In this document: positions 10,993-22,061 of the stretch, one piece after another
Numbering within the stretch: the stretch's first letter is position 1
Layout of the letters: every line of letters begins with the position of its first letter
Notes under the pieces: generated by a model
What the model saw: only the letters and a program-made list of their open reading frames with translations
Databases searched by the model: none
Told to the model about the DNA's origin: nothing
From: Blastobasis lacticolella
Lineage: Eukaryota; Arthropoda; Insecta; Lepidoptera; Blastobasidae
Length of the DNA stretch: 64,000 nt
Direction of reading: 5' to 3'
Assembly (NCBI GenBank): GCA_905147135.1
Contig: LR990060.1
Span: 13,594,001-13,658,000 of the forward strand
Made by a program: the position numbers and the translations under genes

Positions 10993-11120
10993 TGTGTTCC
11001 CTATAATTTAGACGCCTTCAAGGCTAGAGTGAATAGGCTGTTCCTAGACAGGCTGGCTCCATCTATCGCAGCATCGTCACTTATCACCAAGTGAGATGGC
11101 CGTCAAATGTCTGGCTACAG
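10993..11120 (+). repeat. CR1/Jockey-type ORF2 end and tail fragment
   Basis: Encodes the tail motif seen at 31655 and 57930 ([20 protein letters not shown], from TTTAGACGCCTTCAAGGC) followed by TTATCACCAAGTGAGATGG. Confidence 0.55.
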
Positions 11121-11272
11121 TTCTTAGAAAAGAGTACCTAATGGTAATCAATGGCATTATGTATTATATGTCGGGGTTTTAAATTTATTGCTAGTGTAGT
11201 GGTCACCCATCCCAAAACTTATAGCTCGGAGGCTTCGATCAATAGGTACTTCACTGTATCCAAATGACAACA

Positions 11273-11606
11273 TCTTCATCATCTTGGCGTTGATGTCCCG
11301 GTTGTGCTCTCGCGCACTAGGGACCAGGGTTCGCCTTGACCATGATCCTGGATTTGACAGATCAGATAATTACATCTGACCTCCGTGACCCTGCCACCAG
11401 GGGAGCCTGACCAGATTGGATCATGATTACACATTCAGTCGCTTGAACATGCAGATTCCATCACGACGTTTTCCTTCACCGTAAGAGCATCGGTTAGCCT
11501 TCAACTATTGTACATAACTCAAAAAACAGTCATTGGTACAATAGGATTCGAACCCGGTGTCTCCGCTTACGAGTCGGATACGTTAACCACTCGGCCACTG
11601 ACGCAC
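11273..11606 (-). repeat. SINE B, near full-length
   Basis: On the minus strand the head reads TCAGTGGCCGAGTGGTTAAC with box B GGGTTCGAATCC. The body runs to the CGGGACATCAACGCCAAGAT end. This is one of the clearest tRNA-headed copies. Confidence 0.8.
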
Positions 11607-11801
11607 CACTGTATCCACTTGACAACAATCGTGTCAAATAAACCGTACTTATTATCTTATCATCTTAATCCGATGTTATACCTCCCAGGGAGAAATATCA
11701 GAAAAATAACAATTTTATCTATAATCGTCACAAGGAGAAAGTGCAGGTGGTCATACCTATTACTAACCTTCACTAACAAACAATTGACGTAATTTCAATC
11801 A

Positions 11802-12064
11802 GCCGTGTGGAGTCCGGCAGAGTAGAATAGCACCAACCCCTTACACTCGTGGGTGTCGTATAAGGCGACTAATGTTTTCGAGGCAAAAGATCTAAGCGTC
11901 TCCGTAGACTGGAAAATGGGCAGCAGCATTTTCCATTGTTATATTATAACACTGCGATCTCCAACCCGCCTGCCAAGCGTGGAGATTATGGCAATAACCT
12001 CCCTTTTTCTGGGAGAGGCCCTAAGGCCTGCAGTGGACTGTTATGGGCTGTGATGGTGTGATGG
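11802..12064 (+). repeat. SINE A, near full-length
   Basis: It starts GCCGTGTGGAGTCCGG and ends GGGCTGTGATGGTGTGATGG. A second, shortened copy follows at 12226. Nothing was recognised in 11607-11801. Confidence 0.75.
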
Positions 12065-12225
12065 TGGTAATGGTTTTATTGCATTATGATTTCAAAGTCA
12101 TAATGGTATTTATATTCGTACTAGCTATATAGTCCGCGTCATCTCATGTACTCTCCTATGTGGACCAATAGAATGCGGCTCTGAAATGCAATAACAATTA
12201 TTAATAACTAAACGTTGAAAGTTGG

Positions 12226-12364
12226 TCGGGTGGTGTCCGGCAGAGTAGAATAGCAACAACTGTAGACTGGAAAACGGGCAGCAGCTTTTTCCATTGTTAT
12301 ATTTATAACACTGCTATCTCCAATCTGCCTGTCAAGCGTGGAGATTATAGCAATAGCCTTCTTG
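12226..12364 (+). repeat. SINE A, internally deleted and 3' truncated
   Basis: It carries GGTGTCCGGCAGAGTAG, skips the middle, resumes at TAGACTGGAAAACGGGC and ends at the AGCGTGGAGATTATAGC segment. Confidence 0.65.
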
Positions 12365-12624
12365 AAGGTTTCAATCTCGTAATGATCTGGAAAAACTACT
12401 GTATGAGACTCGTTCCATAGCGTAGTCGTACGTGGAAATGAACGTACGCTATTAATTATAGACTCATCAACCAGAAGCAAACAATATTATAGGTACTTCT
12501 ACCTACTTTTGTGGTGTGCTGAAAACGACTGAGATGATGATGACGAATTTAGCCGCTAATCTAAAACTGCTTACAACACCTATGAGTAGAAAGGATTGGA
12601 GGTCCATTTATAAATAGATGAATA

Positions 12625-12800
12625 TAATAGAGTAAAACAAAGTGGCTTCCCGCCGTCGGTCCCTATGTATCTATGTACGCTTAGATCGTTCAAACTACGC
12701 AACGGATTTTAATGCAGTTTTCAAGAATAGATAGAGCGATTCAAGAGAAAGGTTTATTAGCAATATAAAAATGGAAGTAGGTGAAGGGGTAGGTAAATAA
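12625..12800 (+). repeat. Helitron-type non-autonomous repeat fragment (family D)
   Basis: It shares CAAACTACGCAACGGATTTT and GATTCAAGAGAAAGGTTTAT with 50650-50846, where the copy ends at CTAG followed by T. Coding potential was not seen. Confidence 0.5.
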
Positions 12801-12805
12801 ATAAA

Positions 12806-13322
12806 TAAAATAAATATTCGTGGCCAAATTCACACAGCGCCCCAAACTAAGCAAAGCTTGTACTATGTTTAGTTTAGTTTATTTATTTCATAAATTAAAA
12901 ATTTACACGTCAGCATTCAAATACAGTAGTGACTATAAACTAATTGCAAGCTCGTACAGATTCACGTGTCATACCATAAATTTTTACATATCATTACTTA
13001 TACAAGTTTAAATAAATGACACATTATTATTACAAAATTAATTTTCAGATGTCAATAACAAAAATTTAAAAAATTTATGTCAATCTGCCAAATTATATCT
13101 AAATTAGTCACCATTAAAGTATAATATTGAAAAATTTAACATGGGTGCTAAATAACTGATATACTACTTAAATACTTTTAAATACATACTTATTATACAT
13201 AGCACACCTAGACCCGTAATAGAAATTAAAATTTCGTCATTTCAACCGAGAATCGAACCCGGGACCTCTGGGTGGCAGACCGGCATGTTAACCAACTGAA
13301 CCACTCAGGTTGTCTGGTTTAA
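12806..13322 (-). repeat. SINE C (tRNA-Gly-derived), split by a 278-bp insert
   Basis: The tail part at 12806-12863 (CACACAGCGCC, AAGCAAAGCTTGT) and the rest at 13142-13322 (ATGGGTGCTAAATAACTGAT to the head) are adjacent in the intact copy at 56078. On the minus strand the head has GAACCACT-type inverted box A and box B CCCGGGTTCGATTC. The insert 12864-13141 is AT-rich and unidentified; it has only an ATG repeated at both borders. Confidence 0.65.
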
Positions 13323-13727
13323 ACATACCAATAGGTTTTGAACATACTGTGCCGAGCCCAAATTAATGAGATAAGGGCAGGCAAATGATGAGGTTTTGAA
13401 CATTTAATTGGATTAGTAAAATTTTGGACAGAAAAAAATGGTAGAGACCTTGAATTGCCTCCTAGATATGGCATGTATGATGCAGTTATACGAGATATCT
13501 ACTAATGTAGGTAATCCGTTGTAATGCCGCAATGATTTGATTATGTTGATAACGCAATGTGAGTGCAAGGTTATCAAATATCAACGTCAGTGGGTGCATT
13601 TTTAGTCTTTAATCTTTGTGTTTCCATGCCCAATTTTGCGTTTGGGCACTGGTACCTACCTATTGAAAACGGAAGATTCTAGAAACATAAAGAAGTTCAT
13701 TATCTGTGTCTGTCTAATATCTGCTGG

Positions 13728-13813
13728 TATCCAGAGGCGCAAAACTAAAAAAAAAGGAGCGTCAAGGCGGACCCCGAACCTCGTGCGCGAGAGCAAAACC
13801 GGGACATTAACGC
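13728..13813 (+). repeat. SINE B tail fragment
   Basis: GGCGGACCCCGAACC through ACATTAACGCCAAGAT is the 3' end of SINE B. It abuts an RTE tail to its right. Nothing was recognised in 13323-13727. Confidence 0.65.
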
Positions 13814-13824
13814 CAAGATATTTA

Positions 13825-14052
13825 CTTAACCAGAGTTGCGAATTTGAAGTGGCAATAGGCAGGCCACGTAGTTTGGAGAACCGATGGGCGATAAGGCGGA
13901 AAAGTTCTAGAGTGGCGACCACGTACCGGAATACGGAGCATGGCCTCCCACAAAGTGGACCGATGACATGGTAAAGACCGGTCTTTGTGGAGATCTCTGA
14001 GGGAGGCCTATGCCGAGCAGTAGGTGTCTTTCGACGGATCGAATATGATGAG
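13825..14052 (+). repeat. RTE retrotransposon 3' end, decayed
   Basis: Matches the last part of the 830-codon RTE frame at 32472 in several broken frames (GTGGCGACCACGTACCGG, then GGAGGCCTATGCCGAGCAGT, then GTGTCTTTCGACGGAT). The following 14053-14490 shows no recognised gene. Confidence 0.7.
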
Positions 14053-14494
14053 GTACCGGCTATGGCAGCGTGGGACGACCCCCTACGAGATGAACGAAAG
14101 TCACAAGGAGCCGATGGATGCAAGAGGCAAAGAGTCGATCGGTGTGGAAGACGAGGGAGAGACGTCCTGCGGCTGAGATGATGTTAGGTTAGGACATTTC
14201 TCAAGTAAGCACAGCCACAGATAAAATAATATTATTACGCACAGCATAGGTATTGCTACGAGCCCAAATATCAAAGAGTCAGGCGCGGTGCTAACAAACG
14301 CAACCAGATGAGTCATGCGCACAGCGGTATGGATGCCGAAATATACCATACGCGTGTGCGGACGTCCGGCCAGCTGAGTCCGAGACGCGAGTGCTCCGAT
14401 TGAGTCCGATTGAGTTTGTATGGACCGGCCACACCAGTGTTGTGCACTCGCGTTACGCCAATCACGTGTTGAAGCGGCCGCAGCGAACGAGTCA

Positions 14495-14750
14495 TATCAT
14501 ATCATTTATTTCGTATCGCAGTTTTCAAAAGATTTCACAATTTTATATAAAACTTACATGTGACACCCTGTTAGGGCATTGCGAACAAAGTGAGAGAGAG
14601 CATGCATTATTTATATTATATCATTACTTAAGTATCTAATTAAGAGTACAAAATAATTCCCTAAATAAAAAATAGTTAATTAGTTGCATATAAAATTATT
14701 ATTAAATAATAATAATAATGTCAAGTTAGTAGATAGGTGTATTACTTGGA
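14495..14750. repeat. Dispersed repeat J, copy 1
   Basis: It shares CAAAGTGAGAGAGAGCATGC, ATTAAGAGTACAAA and AATAATAATGTCAAGTTAGT in the same order with 39875-40118. No coding frame or terminal inverted repeat was seen. Confidence 0.6.
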
Positions 14751-14897
14751 TTCCATTGTGTTTAGTTATTAATTATTATCATCAGTATTGTAATTTTTGT
14801 CATGTCATAATATAATAAAACAGCTATAGATAGATTATCGCAATTCGATGTCAGTAAAATCATAATAACACTTTTTCACAAGTAAAGATTCTTGGGT

Positions 14898-15425
14898 AAA
14901 TTTATTTATTTATTTATTTATACTTCATGCACAAACAGTACATTGGCGGACTTAAAGCTAAAATAGCATTATCTACCAGTCTACCAATAGAGATAACAGT
15001 TGACAAAAGGTATGCGGTGCAGGAAGATTACTTACAAGTAAAGATTACACATAAGCTTATTCAACCACAATCAAATTTATAAAAATAAATAATAATAATA
15101 AATACACTAAAAGTTAAAAGTAGCAATAAATTATTTAAACTTTTTAATGTTTTTATGTTATTGGGTATATGATTGTAAATTTTAACCATCATAGCGTGAG
15201 AACCACTTGCAAATAGGTATAGTTAATTTAGAAAAAGGTGTTTTTAATTTATTAACATTGCGACAGTTTCTTCTAACGGAGGTTATAGGTGGATATGTAT
15301 ATCTATACTCGTGTTTTCTTAAGAATTTATATGACTTTAGAATGTACAATGACGTCACTGTTAGTATGCCGTACTTTATAAATTGGGGTCAACAGGAATT
15401 CATTTGACTAATATTTGTAAGAATC
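14898..15425 (-). mobile_element. Non-LTR retrotransposon 3' fragment with decayed ORF2 C-terminus
   Basis: In two minus-strand frames the stretch 15090-15300 encodes RRNCRNVNKLKTPF and, after a shift, KIYNHIPNNIKTLKSL, as at the C-terminus of many ORF2 proteins. A 3' UTR follows (TAAGTCCGCCAATGTACTG) and then a (TAAA)n tail at 14898-14921. The 5' part was not found. Confidence 0.6.
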
Positions 15426-16077
15426 TAATACATTTTTGAAGACGGCCTTTCGAGATGGATGGTCGGCCTAATAGGTTGAATGCAGGTGGCATATTGAATA
15501 GCAATGAACATATAAATTTTCTGGGTTTACAGTAGACGTCTGTTCAATAGTTAGAAGACATCAGGTCAACAATCGTTTAATGATCCCTTTGTTTACCCCG
15601 TAGTTTGTGACGTTTGTTAATCCTATTTCGATTAACAATTTCTGAGTTTTATGACAGTGATGTGAAGCAAGCGTTTTGTAGGTGACTGGCTGATTACTAC
15701 GCAGGTTATTATTGCGATAACTACAATAATAGTTGTAGGTACCCACCTTATTATTACCACTTGAGATCTGAAAACATGTTGTTAATAGTTATAAAACATT
15801 GAGGGGGGTGTGTTCTATCGTGGAAAACAAGTTTATCTAACCCATATTGCCGATAGAAACCATTTGATCTATCTAGGAAATATTTTGAGCCTACATATCC
15901 TAGGTACTTAAAGAATTATGAGTAAATCCTTTGAAATGGTATGATTAAAGTGTAATTAAAATATTACTGTTTACGATCGTGTTTTGGTAATATGTATTTG
16001 GTTCATAAGCGGTCTAATAATAAGTTATTTATTTCACACAATCACAAAAATAGGTATAGATAATATGAATCACCATC
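15426..16077. other. Unassigned AT-rich stretch
   Basis: No gene, RNA or clear repeat recognised; short open frames look random. Confidence 0.4.
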
Positions 16078-16172
16078 TTGGGGTTAATGTCCCGGTTGTG
16101 CTCTCACGCACGAAGGGTCCGCCTTGACCACGATCCAGGATTTGGCAGATCAGATAGTTACAGTAAACTCAA
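16078..16172 (-). repeat. SINE B tail fragment
   Basis: GGTTAATGTCCCGGTTGTGCTC and GACCACGATCCAGGATTTGG are the inverted 3' end of SINE B; the head is absent. Confidence 0.65.
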
Positions 16173-16409
16173 CCTCGTTTATTTATTGCTGTCGCCTGCT
16201 CATTTGTGGGAGTGAGTAGGTATTGCCCGCTAACACACCCAAGAGCTTGCCTGGTTAGCTAATTTTACCAAATAAGACTTCCCGTGGATTTCCAAAAATC
16301 GCTCCTCTTAGCTGGGTTTCTCTAGAACACTTTGACCTACTACGGAAAGAATTTATATGTTTGACGGGGTTTATCATCGTCCAATTAAAATCGCAGGAGA
16401 CCGTGCCTG

Positions 16410-16500
16410 CCTATGATGATGAGCATCGCTATTGGCGATGCCCCTGGTGTTTCTAATGTGTATGGACAACGGTGACCATTTTCCATGCCTGCTTCTTGCT
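16410..16500 (+). repeat. CR1-type 3' tail fragment (family F)
   Basis: GGCGATGCCCCTGGTG through TGTATGGACAACGGTGACC resembles the tail seen at 21430, 29860 and 45955. Nothing was recognised in 16173-16409. Confidence 0.45.
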
Positions 16501-16739
16501 TTGGTGGCCGAGATTTTTGGCCTTATTTTATTAACATAAATTGTTTTGGTGGGATATACTTGTAGGTAGAATCATTTATTTACAGTTTAAATTACAATTC
16601 ACAATTATTATAAAAAAAATTTATTATAAAAAACCTTAATTCTAACTAAACTAAAGAAAGGTAGGTACATAATAGTATGTTTCTTCAATCACTCATAAAC
16701 ATAATTCATTATGAACATCATCTAAGTAAATAATATTGA

Positions 16740-17640
16740 GATGAATTTTGGCTGGCACAACACGGCTATCACAAGTGCTCGCGAACGCACATCTCGCGCT
16801 GCGAGAGAGCGTTTATTTCGTTCTCTCAATCTATACTTAATATTATAAAGATAATATTATAAAGAGGAAATGTTTGATTTTTTGTTTGTTTGTTTGTATT
16901 AAATAGGCTTTGAAACTACTGGACCTATTTCAAAAGTTCTTCCACCGTTGGGAAGCTACACTATCCCCGGGTGACATAGGCGATATTATATTTTCTAAAA
17001 AATTACGGATCATTAATAAAACTCCAATAATGTAACCCAAGGTGTAAAAAATACCCATAATATTCCTTACATCGCGTGTGCTGCGAAAACTATTGATAGA
17101 ACAAAATAATGTACTACGACTTTACAGAACACATCATTATCTACAATAAGTGTCGCAACAGTATATGTCTAACTATTATAGTTATGTCACAATAAGTGTT
17201 CCTTTATTTTCAAAATTTAATTGAAATGCCGCCGCTAAAAAACGCTCTTTATTTGTACCTTGGTATTAATCCTTATCAAAATCAATTACTTCATATTCAC
17301 GACTGCTTCAATACCTTTATATAACTTTTTGAATTATTCAATTCGACATTCCATTCGAAAGATATCACGAGTTTAAAAATGTGAATGTTAGAAAAAAGTC
17401 GCGTGTTTGCCGCTCAGTCCGCTCGGCTATCTAGGCAGCACGGGCTACGGGAGAGGAGTCAATGTCAAGAAATAAAGTGCCGCGCGGCAACTCGCGCGGT
17501 CGGCTCCCTACGCAGCGGTCGAAGCCCGTGCGAAGCCGGGGCGGGCTGCTAGTACTAAGATAAAATAGATAGCAGTATCTATGTCGCGCCTTTTTTCATT
17601 TATCGCGCTCGAGAGCACGCTTGTGCTAGCCGTGCTGATA
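16740..17640. repeat. Repeat K, interrupted by a Helitron
   Basis: The flanks 16745-16829 (GCGCTGCGAGAGAGCGTTTA) and 17553-17640 (CTATGTCGCGCC, GCACGCTTGTGCTAGCCGTG) together match, inverted, a continuous stretch at 56960-57115. That second copy acts as an empty site for the Helitron between. Confidence 0.65.
16830..17552 (+). mobile_element. Non-autonomous Helitron, 723 bp
   Basis: It begins TCTATACTTAATATTATAAA and ends CTGCTAG, with a short hairpin (AGCCCG...CGGGCT, about 17522-17548) just before the end. It lies between host A (16829) and T (17553), with no target duplication, which is the rule for Helitrons. No Rep/helicase frame is present, so it depends on a partner in trans. Confidence 0.75.
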
Positions 17641-17844
17641 ATAACGGCTTATAGCTCACGACTGCGCGCTTGTAGTTTTATCGGAGCAAACTCTATGGAC
17701 AACATAATGTTGTCTCAATAATTTGTGCGAATGCCCTCTTTTTAATCTCCCACTTTGCGACAGCCATTGTAATTCGAATCAACAAAAGAGAGATGACAGA
17801 ACATTGGAATGAAATAAAAAAGGCATAAAGAAAAAAAAGTACCT

Positions 17845-18175
17845 TGTGAGGATTCGAACCCTGGATAGTAGAATGAATGTATTCGGAAATTTCGCTGTTA
17901 ACGCCGAGTGTGACTGTAGCGTGGGTTGGCGCGTGTGTTTCCTCTTGACGGAGTGAAGGCGTTTGGGATCGTTCGTTTCGCCGCCTGCTCCAACGGCGTA
18001 TGCGGGCGATCTCGTAGAAACGCCTAGACCATGCTCTGTAAAACTCGCTTGAGAGATATATAAAGCAGGCCTTTGGCCTTTGTTGGATTCCGCGACTGGT
18101 GGTACCCGTGTCGCGCATCGAACCAAGGACCTGAGGCGGGCTTTGTGGGGGCTCTCAAGCGGAGATGCCATACGC
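17845..18175 (-). repeat. Unclassified SINE-like repeat with two tRNA-like B boxes
   Basis: On the minus strand B-box-like motifs occur at about 17862 (CCAGGGTTCGAATCC) and 18112-18130 (CCTTGGTTCGATGC). The latter is preceded by a GC-rich tRNA-like head starting near 18175. No other copy was recognised in the window. Confidence 0.4.
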
Positions 18176-18614
18176 TACAGTGACACTCTCTTTTATAGGT
18201 ACAGTAACATATTTTTTAATGTGTTATTTATGTGGAATTCTTTACAGCATGTGCTGTAAAGAAGATACGAGGTATTTCTGATGAGGCTTCATCAATAGTA
18301 GTTTATGCAACTGTCAAATAAAAGGGGGTATTAAAACATGAGTGTCTGTGTATCATACGAGGCGTACCACTTACCAGTTACGAACATTCAAACATACATT
18401 TTGTTTCTTAATATTGTGTATCACCGTTCAATAACTCTACTGGTAGCGCCCTCTATTATAAATGAATGTGAAACTTATTTTTATAATGTGAAATGGGGGT
18501 GCGCTTAACATTGATTGAGATTGTGCTGGTTGGCTATTACATGAATCTATACCAATTTCTGGCTTTAATTAGTTATCTCGACGTGTTAGAGTCTGTGAGT
18601 GTTTTACAATAAGT

Positions 18615-18634
18615 TTTTGGTCCTTAGAGCCGGA
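18615..18634 (+). other. Possible BEL/Pao leader segment
   Basis: TTTGGTCCTTAGAGCCGGAT resembles the leader next to the primer site in BEL/Pao retrotransposons. It lies 27 bp before the gag-like frame. A 5' LTR would lie in 18180-18600 but its borders could not be fixed. Confidence 0.4.
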
Positions 18635-18660
18635 TAAGTGATTGAACTAGTGTAACGAAT

Positions 18661-19378
18661 TATGTATAATACTCCACCGAGCAAGATATTGACACGTCGT
18701 CATCGCCAGGAGCTAATAAATGGTGAAGTTAATAGCAGCAAGTTTGTGACTCCTACAGTAGTCGACAATATGGTGAACCCCGGCACTTCTGGTTATATAC
18801 TGCCAGGGAACAAAAGCGACACTTATTGCGAACGGATGAAACAAGTGCTCACAATTCAGTCAAGTCTTCACCAGCTTACATTTCGACCAAAATGGAGGCA
18901 GCTAAAGCAACCGTGAAAAATGCACCTATCTCACGTTCGCCTTCTATATCTTCAGTAATCTCGAAGAATTCCGCTGCCTCATCAGTTGCCAAACGTAAAC
19001 AGCTGGAGGAAATACAGATGGATTTAATTGACAGGCAATTAGAAGCTAATTTAGCAATTGTGGAGGCTGAAGAAGCTTTGCATCAGTGTGAACGTGAGTC
19101 CGTGCCTGGGCATGGAAGCCAGTGTGATGCAGCAGTACAGGAGCAAAGCTCTCACCGTCATGTGGAGGACTGGCTAGAAAGCAGTCAGCAAAAGGCCTGT
19201 TTGCCGGACACTGAGACAGACCTACCAGGTAAACCTCGACCAGTTACTAGCTTAGAGGAAGATATTCAACAACTTGCACATACTTTGAAGGATATGGTGC
19301 ACCAGTCTACGTCACAACAAGATTATCGCCTTATTTCTCGCCTATCCACACCGCGAGAACTACCAGTTAGTATTCAAC
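18661..19378 (+). pseudogene. BEL/Pao LTR retrotransposon gag, frameshifted and truncated
   Basis: Gag is the structural protein of the retrotransposon particle. One frame starts at 18661 (PSKILTRRHRQEL) and continuity passes to another frame near 18830-18850. That second frame contains a charged coiled-coil-like stretch (KRKQLEEIQMDLIDRQLEAN) and ends RLSTPRELPV, the segment that precedes the FSGDP-like motif in BEL/Pao gag proteins. There the frame is cut by an inverted SINE B head at 19379. No protease, RT or integrase follows. The shift and loss make it a dead copy. Confidence 0.65.
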
Positions 19379-19495
19379 TAATGTACATAACTCAAAAAAG
19401 AGTCATTGGTACATGGCCGCAGCGGGATTTGAACCTGGTACCTCTCGAGACGAGTCGGATACAAAGCCGCTTGGACACCAACGCTCCTTTGATAG
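19379..19495 (-). repeat. SINE B, head only, interrupting BEL/Pao gag
   Basis: The inverted head (GGATTTGAACCTGGTACCTC, CGAGTCGGATACAAAG) and the ACTCAAAAAAGAGTCATTGG segment identify it. The body is missing. Confidence 0.7.
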
Positions 19496-19634
19496 ATAAT
19501 ATGAATATGACAAACAAATTCTTACTATTTAAAACTACCCTAAAGATAATAAAATTGTTTGCCCCATGTCCCCAGGTCCCCAGGTACTAGGATAAGTACC
19601 CAGTAGGGTGGCTGTATTGCCTAGCTGGAAGGCA

Positions 19635-19862
19635 AGGCTAATCATCATCATCACAGTCCATAACAATCCACTGCATGACTTAGGGCCTCTCCTACAAAAG
19701 GTAACTTATTGTCAAAATCTCCACGCTTGGCAGGCGGTTTGGATCTCGTAGTGTTATTAATATAACTATGGAAGATGCTGCTGTCTATTTTGCTGCCGAC
19801 GAAGACTCTAGACCTTTAGCCTCGAAAACATTAATCACCTTGTAGGACACCCACGAGTGTAC
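19635..19862 (-). repeat. SINE A, head truncated
   Basis: Read from the minus strand it ends in (ATG)n at 19640-19650 (plus ATCATCATCATCACAG). The body is present up to TGTAGGACACCCACGAGTGT. Confidence 0.75.
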
Positions 19863-20111
19863 ATGTATATTGATCGAAAACTAGTGACAAAAGCGGACAT
19901 GGTCGTACGAAAAAACTAGTATAAAGGAGGAATTGTTTACTTAAATTGTGTCTGTCGGTTAAAAGAGGCACCTTGCTTGCCTCAACCTCTGCCTCAACTA
20001 AACAATAAGTGGCATTGACACCTAGGCATTGTGTGAAAACCAAAATATCAAATGTTACTCTGCAAATACAACAAAATAGCAAAGTTTTCAACATCGTGTC
20101 ATAACATAGAG

Positions 20112-20452
20112 CGTTGGTAGCCGGGCGGTTGAGTATCCAACTCATTAACGAGAGGTACTGGGTTCGATTCTTGACTCTTGAATGACTCTTTTCTGAGTTA
20201 TGTACATTAATTGAATTGTAACCGATTCTCTTACGGTAAGGGAAAACATCGTGATAAAACCTGCAAATTCAGGCAACTGAATTTGTAACCATGATCCAAT
20301 CTGGTCAGGTTCCCCTGGTAGCAGGGTCACGGAGGTCAGATGGTAGTCGCTCCACTGTGATTACCTGATCGCCAAATCCTGGATCATGGTCAATGTGGAC
20401 CCCGGACCCTCGTTCTCAAGAGCGCAACTGGGACATTAACGCCAAGATGAGA
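20112..20452 (+). repeat. SINE B, full-length copy
   Basis: Head GCCGGGCGGTTGAGTATCC with box B GGGTTCGATTC, body CGTGATAAAACCTGCAAATTC and GATCCAATCTGGTCAGG, end GGGACATTAACGCCAAGATGA. Useful as the reference copy. Confidence 0.85.
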
Positions 20453-20789
20453 GAGCAATGTTTTCAACATCGTCATCTTCATATTTTCCTAGACACAGTA
20501 ATAAATAAGTTTTGAAATGAAAAATATTTTTTATAACCAGCTTTTATCGCGGCTTAGTACTCGTCAAGGTCATTCCAAAGAGCCCAAACACGATGAGGTT
20601 ATCTTGTTGCGTTCAGTAGTTCCTAAGTCTACCTTCCGACATCAGCATCAAACCTTGAATATAGGGGTATAGTACTTATTCGTTAAGACCATTCCAAAAA
20701 GCCCAAACGCGATGATGATATCTTATTGCGTTATTTATTTATTGCGTTTTTAGGTCCTATAATCACTTTCAAACTCCATCATCAGACCA

Positions 20790-21558
20790 ACTCCATGGTA
20801 CCTCCCCAAAAATCTTCAGTAAGTTCTATTCCCATCCCACCCCTCTCCATCTCAAAAAGTATCGGGATCCTTGGTGTCGACATATCGGATAGCGTGCGAT
20901 TCCGGAGTCACCTGGAAGGCAAGGCCAAACTGGCTTCGAAAAAGATTGGAGTGCTTAATCGGTTCAAGCGATACTTCATCCTAGGGCAGCGACTGCTGCT
21001 GAACGAGGTACAGGTGCGGCCTCATATGGAGTATTGTTCCCATGTTTGGGCCAGCGAAACTGCCGACCTGCTTAATCCTCTGAACTCCATACAGAGACGA
21101 GCCGAACGAATTGTTGATGATCCCATTCAAACAAGCAAGTTGGAACCACTGGCTAACCGAAGGGGCTTTGGCTCTCTGTGTGTGTTCTATCGGCTGTACA
21201 ATGGGGAGTGTTCCGAGGAACTTTTCGATCTGATGCCCACAGTACAATTTCGCCATCGCACCACCCGCCGTGGGCTGGGTAGGTACTCATCCCCACTACG
21301 TAGACCCTCTGTTGGTCACCACACGAAGGTTCGAAAGAACGTTTCTCGCTCGTACGATTCGGATGTGGAATGAGCTCACAGCCACAGCGTTTTATTTGGA
21401 CTATGACATGGGATCGTTCAAAAGGTATATTAGAGGTCTCTTCAGAGGCAGGCAACGCATTGGTGTCTCCCCTGGTGCTGCTGATGTACATAGGTGGCTG
21501 TGACCACTGTCAATCAAGTGGCCCGCTTGCCTGTTTGTCTGCCGTATAACATAAAAAA
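20790..21558 (+). pseudogene. Jockey/CR1-type ORF2 C-terminal third plus 3' tail
   Basis: Encodes post-RT sequence of a non-LTR ORF2: SIGILGVDIS, RPHMEYCSHVWA and LNSIQRRAERIVDDP, with HRTTRRGLGRY near 21265. The frame then shifts at about 21270 and continues to MWNELTATAF, GRQRIGVSPG and HRWL up to 21503. A tail GCTTGCCTGTTTGTCTGCCG with an A run follows. The RT domain is missing (5' truncation) and the shift disables it. Confidence 0.75.
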
Positions 21559-21842
21559 ATTATCTATTTCAAATTACCATACCTTCGATTTTGTCGCGTC
21601 ATCATAATTCCCATCACAGTGTTCCGTTTCCCTAATAGACAATAAGAGTATTGAAGGTTCCGTACTATCGCCATCCGGCGATGCCAAGTGGCGCAAATAC
21701 TCGGGTCTGCATCGATTACCTACAAATTTATGGGGATCAAGCGCACACTCTCTTTATAGAGAGTTATCTAAGCGCGTCGATAATTCTAAAGATCAGAAGG
21801 CTGGCCTTTGTTTGAGTCAACTTATTAGCCTAGCAACTTATT

Positions 21843-21997
21843 GGCCGTGTGGTGTCCGGCAAAGTAGAATAGCACCAACCCCTTACACTCGTGGGTGTCG
21901 TATAAGGCGACTACTGTTTTCGAGACAAATGATCTAGAGCTTCCGTAGACTGGAAAATGGGCAACAGCATTTTCCATTATTATATTTATAATATTGC
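21843..21997 (+). repeat. SINE A, 3' truncated
   Basis: It starts GGCCGTGTGGTGTCCGG and stops after CATTATTATATTTATAATATTG. Nothing was recognised in 21559-21842. Confidence 0.7.
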
Positions 21998-22061
21998 GGT
22001 ATGAATTTGGTTTACAAAAAATCATGTTTGCGAGAAAAAATTAAAATAAGTAAGTAGGTAG

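Noticed and set aside
13240..13322. tRNA gene on the minus strand
   Set aside because: Part of SINE C; arms carry mismatches and the same body follows as in other copies.
17693..18171. Two overlapping minus-strand frames of 130-141 codons
   Set aside because: They cover a SINE-like repeat with B boxes and show no protein motif.
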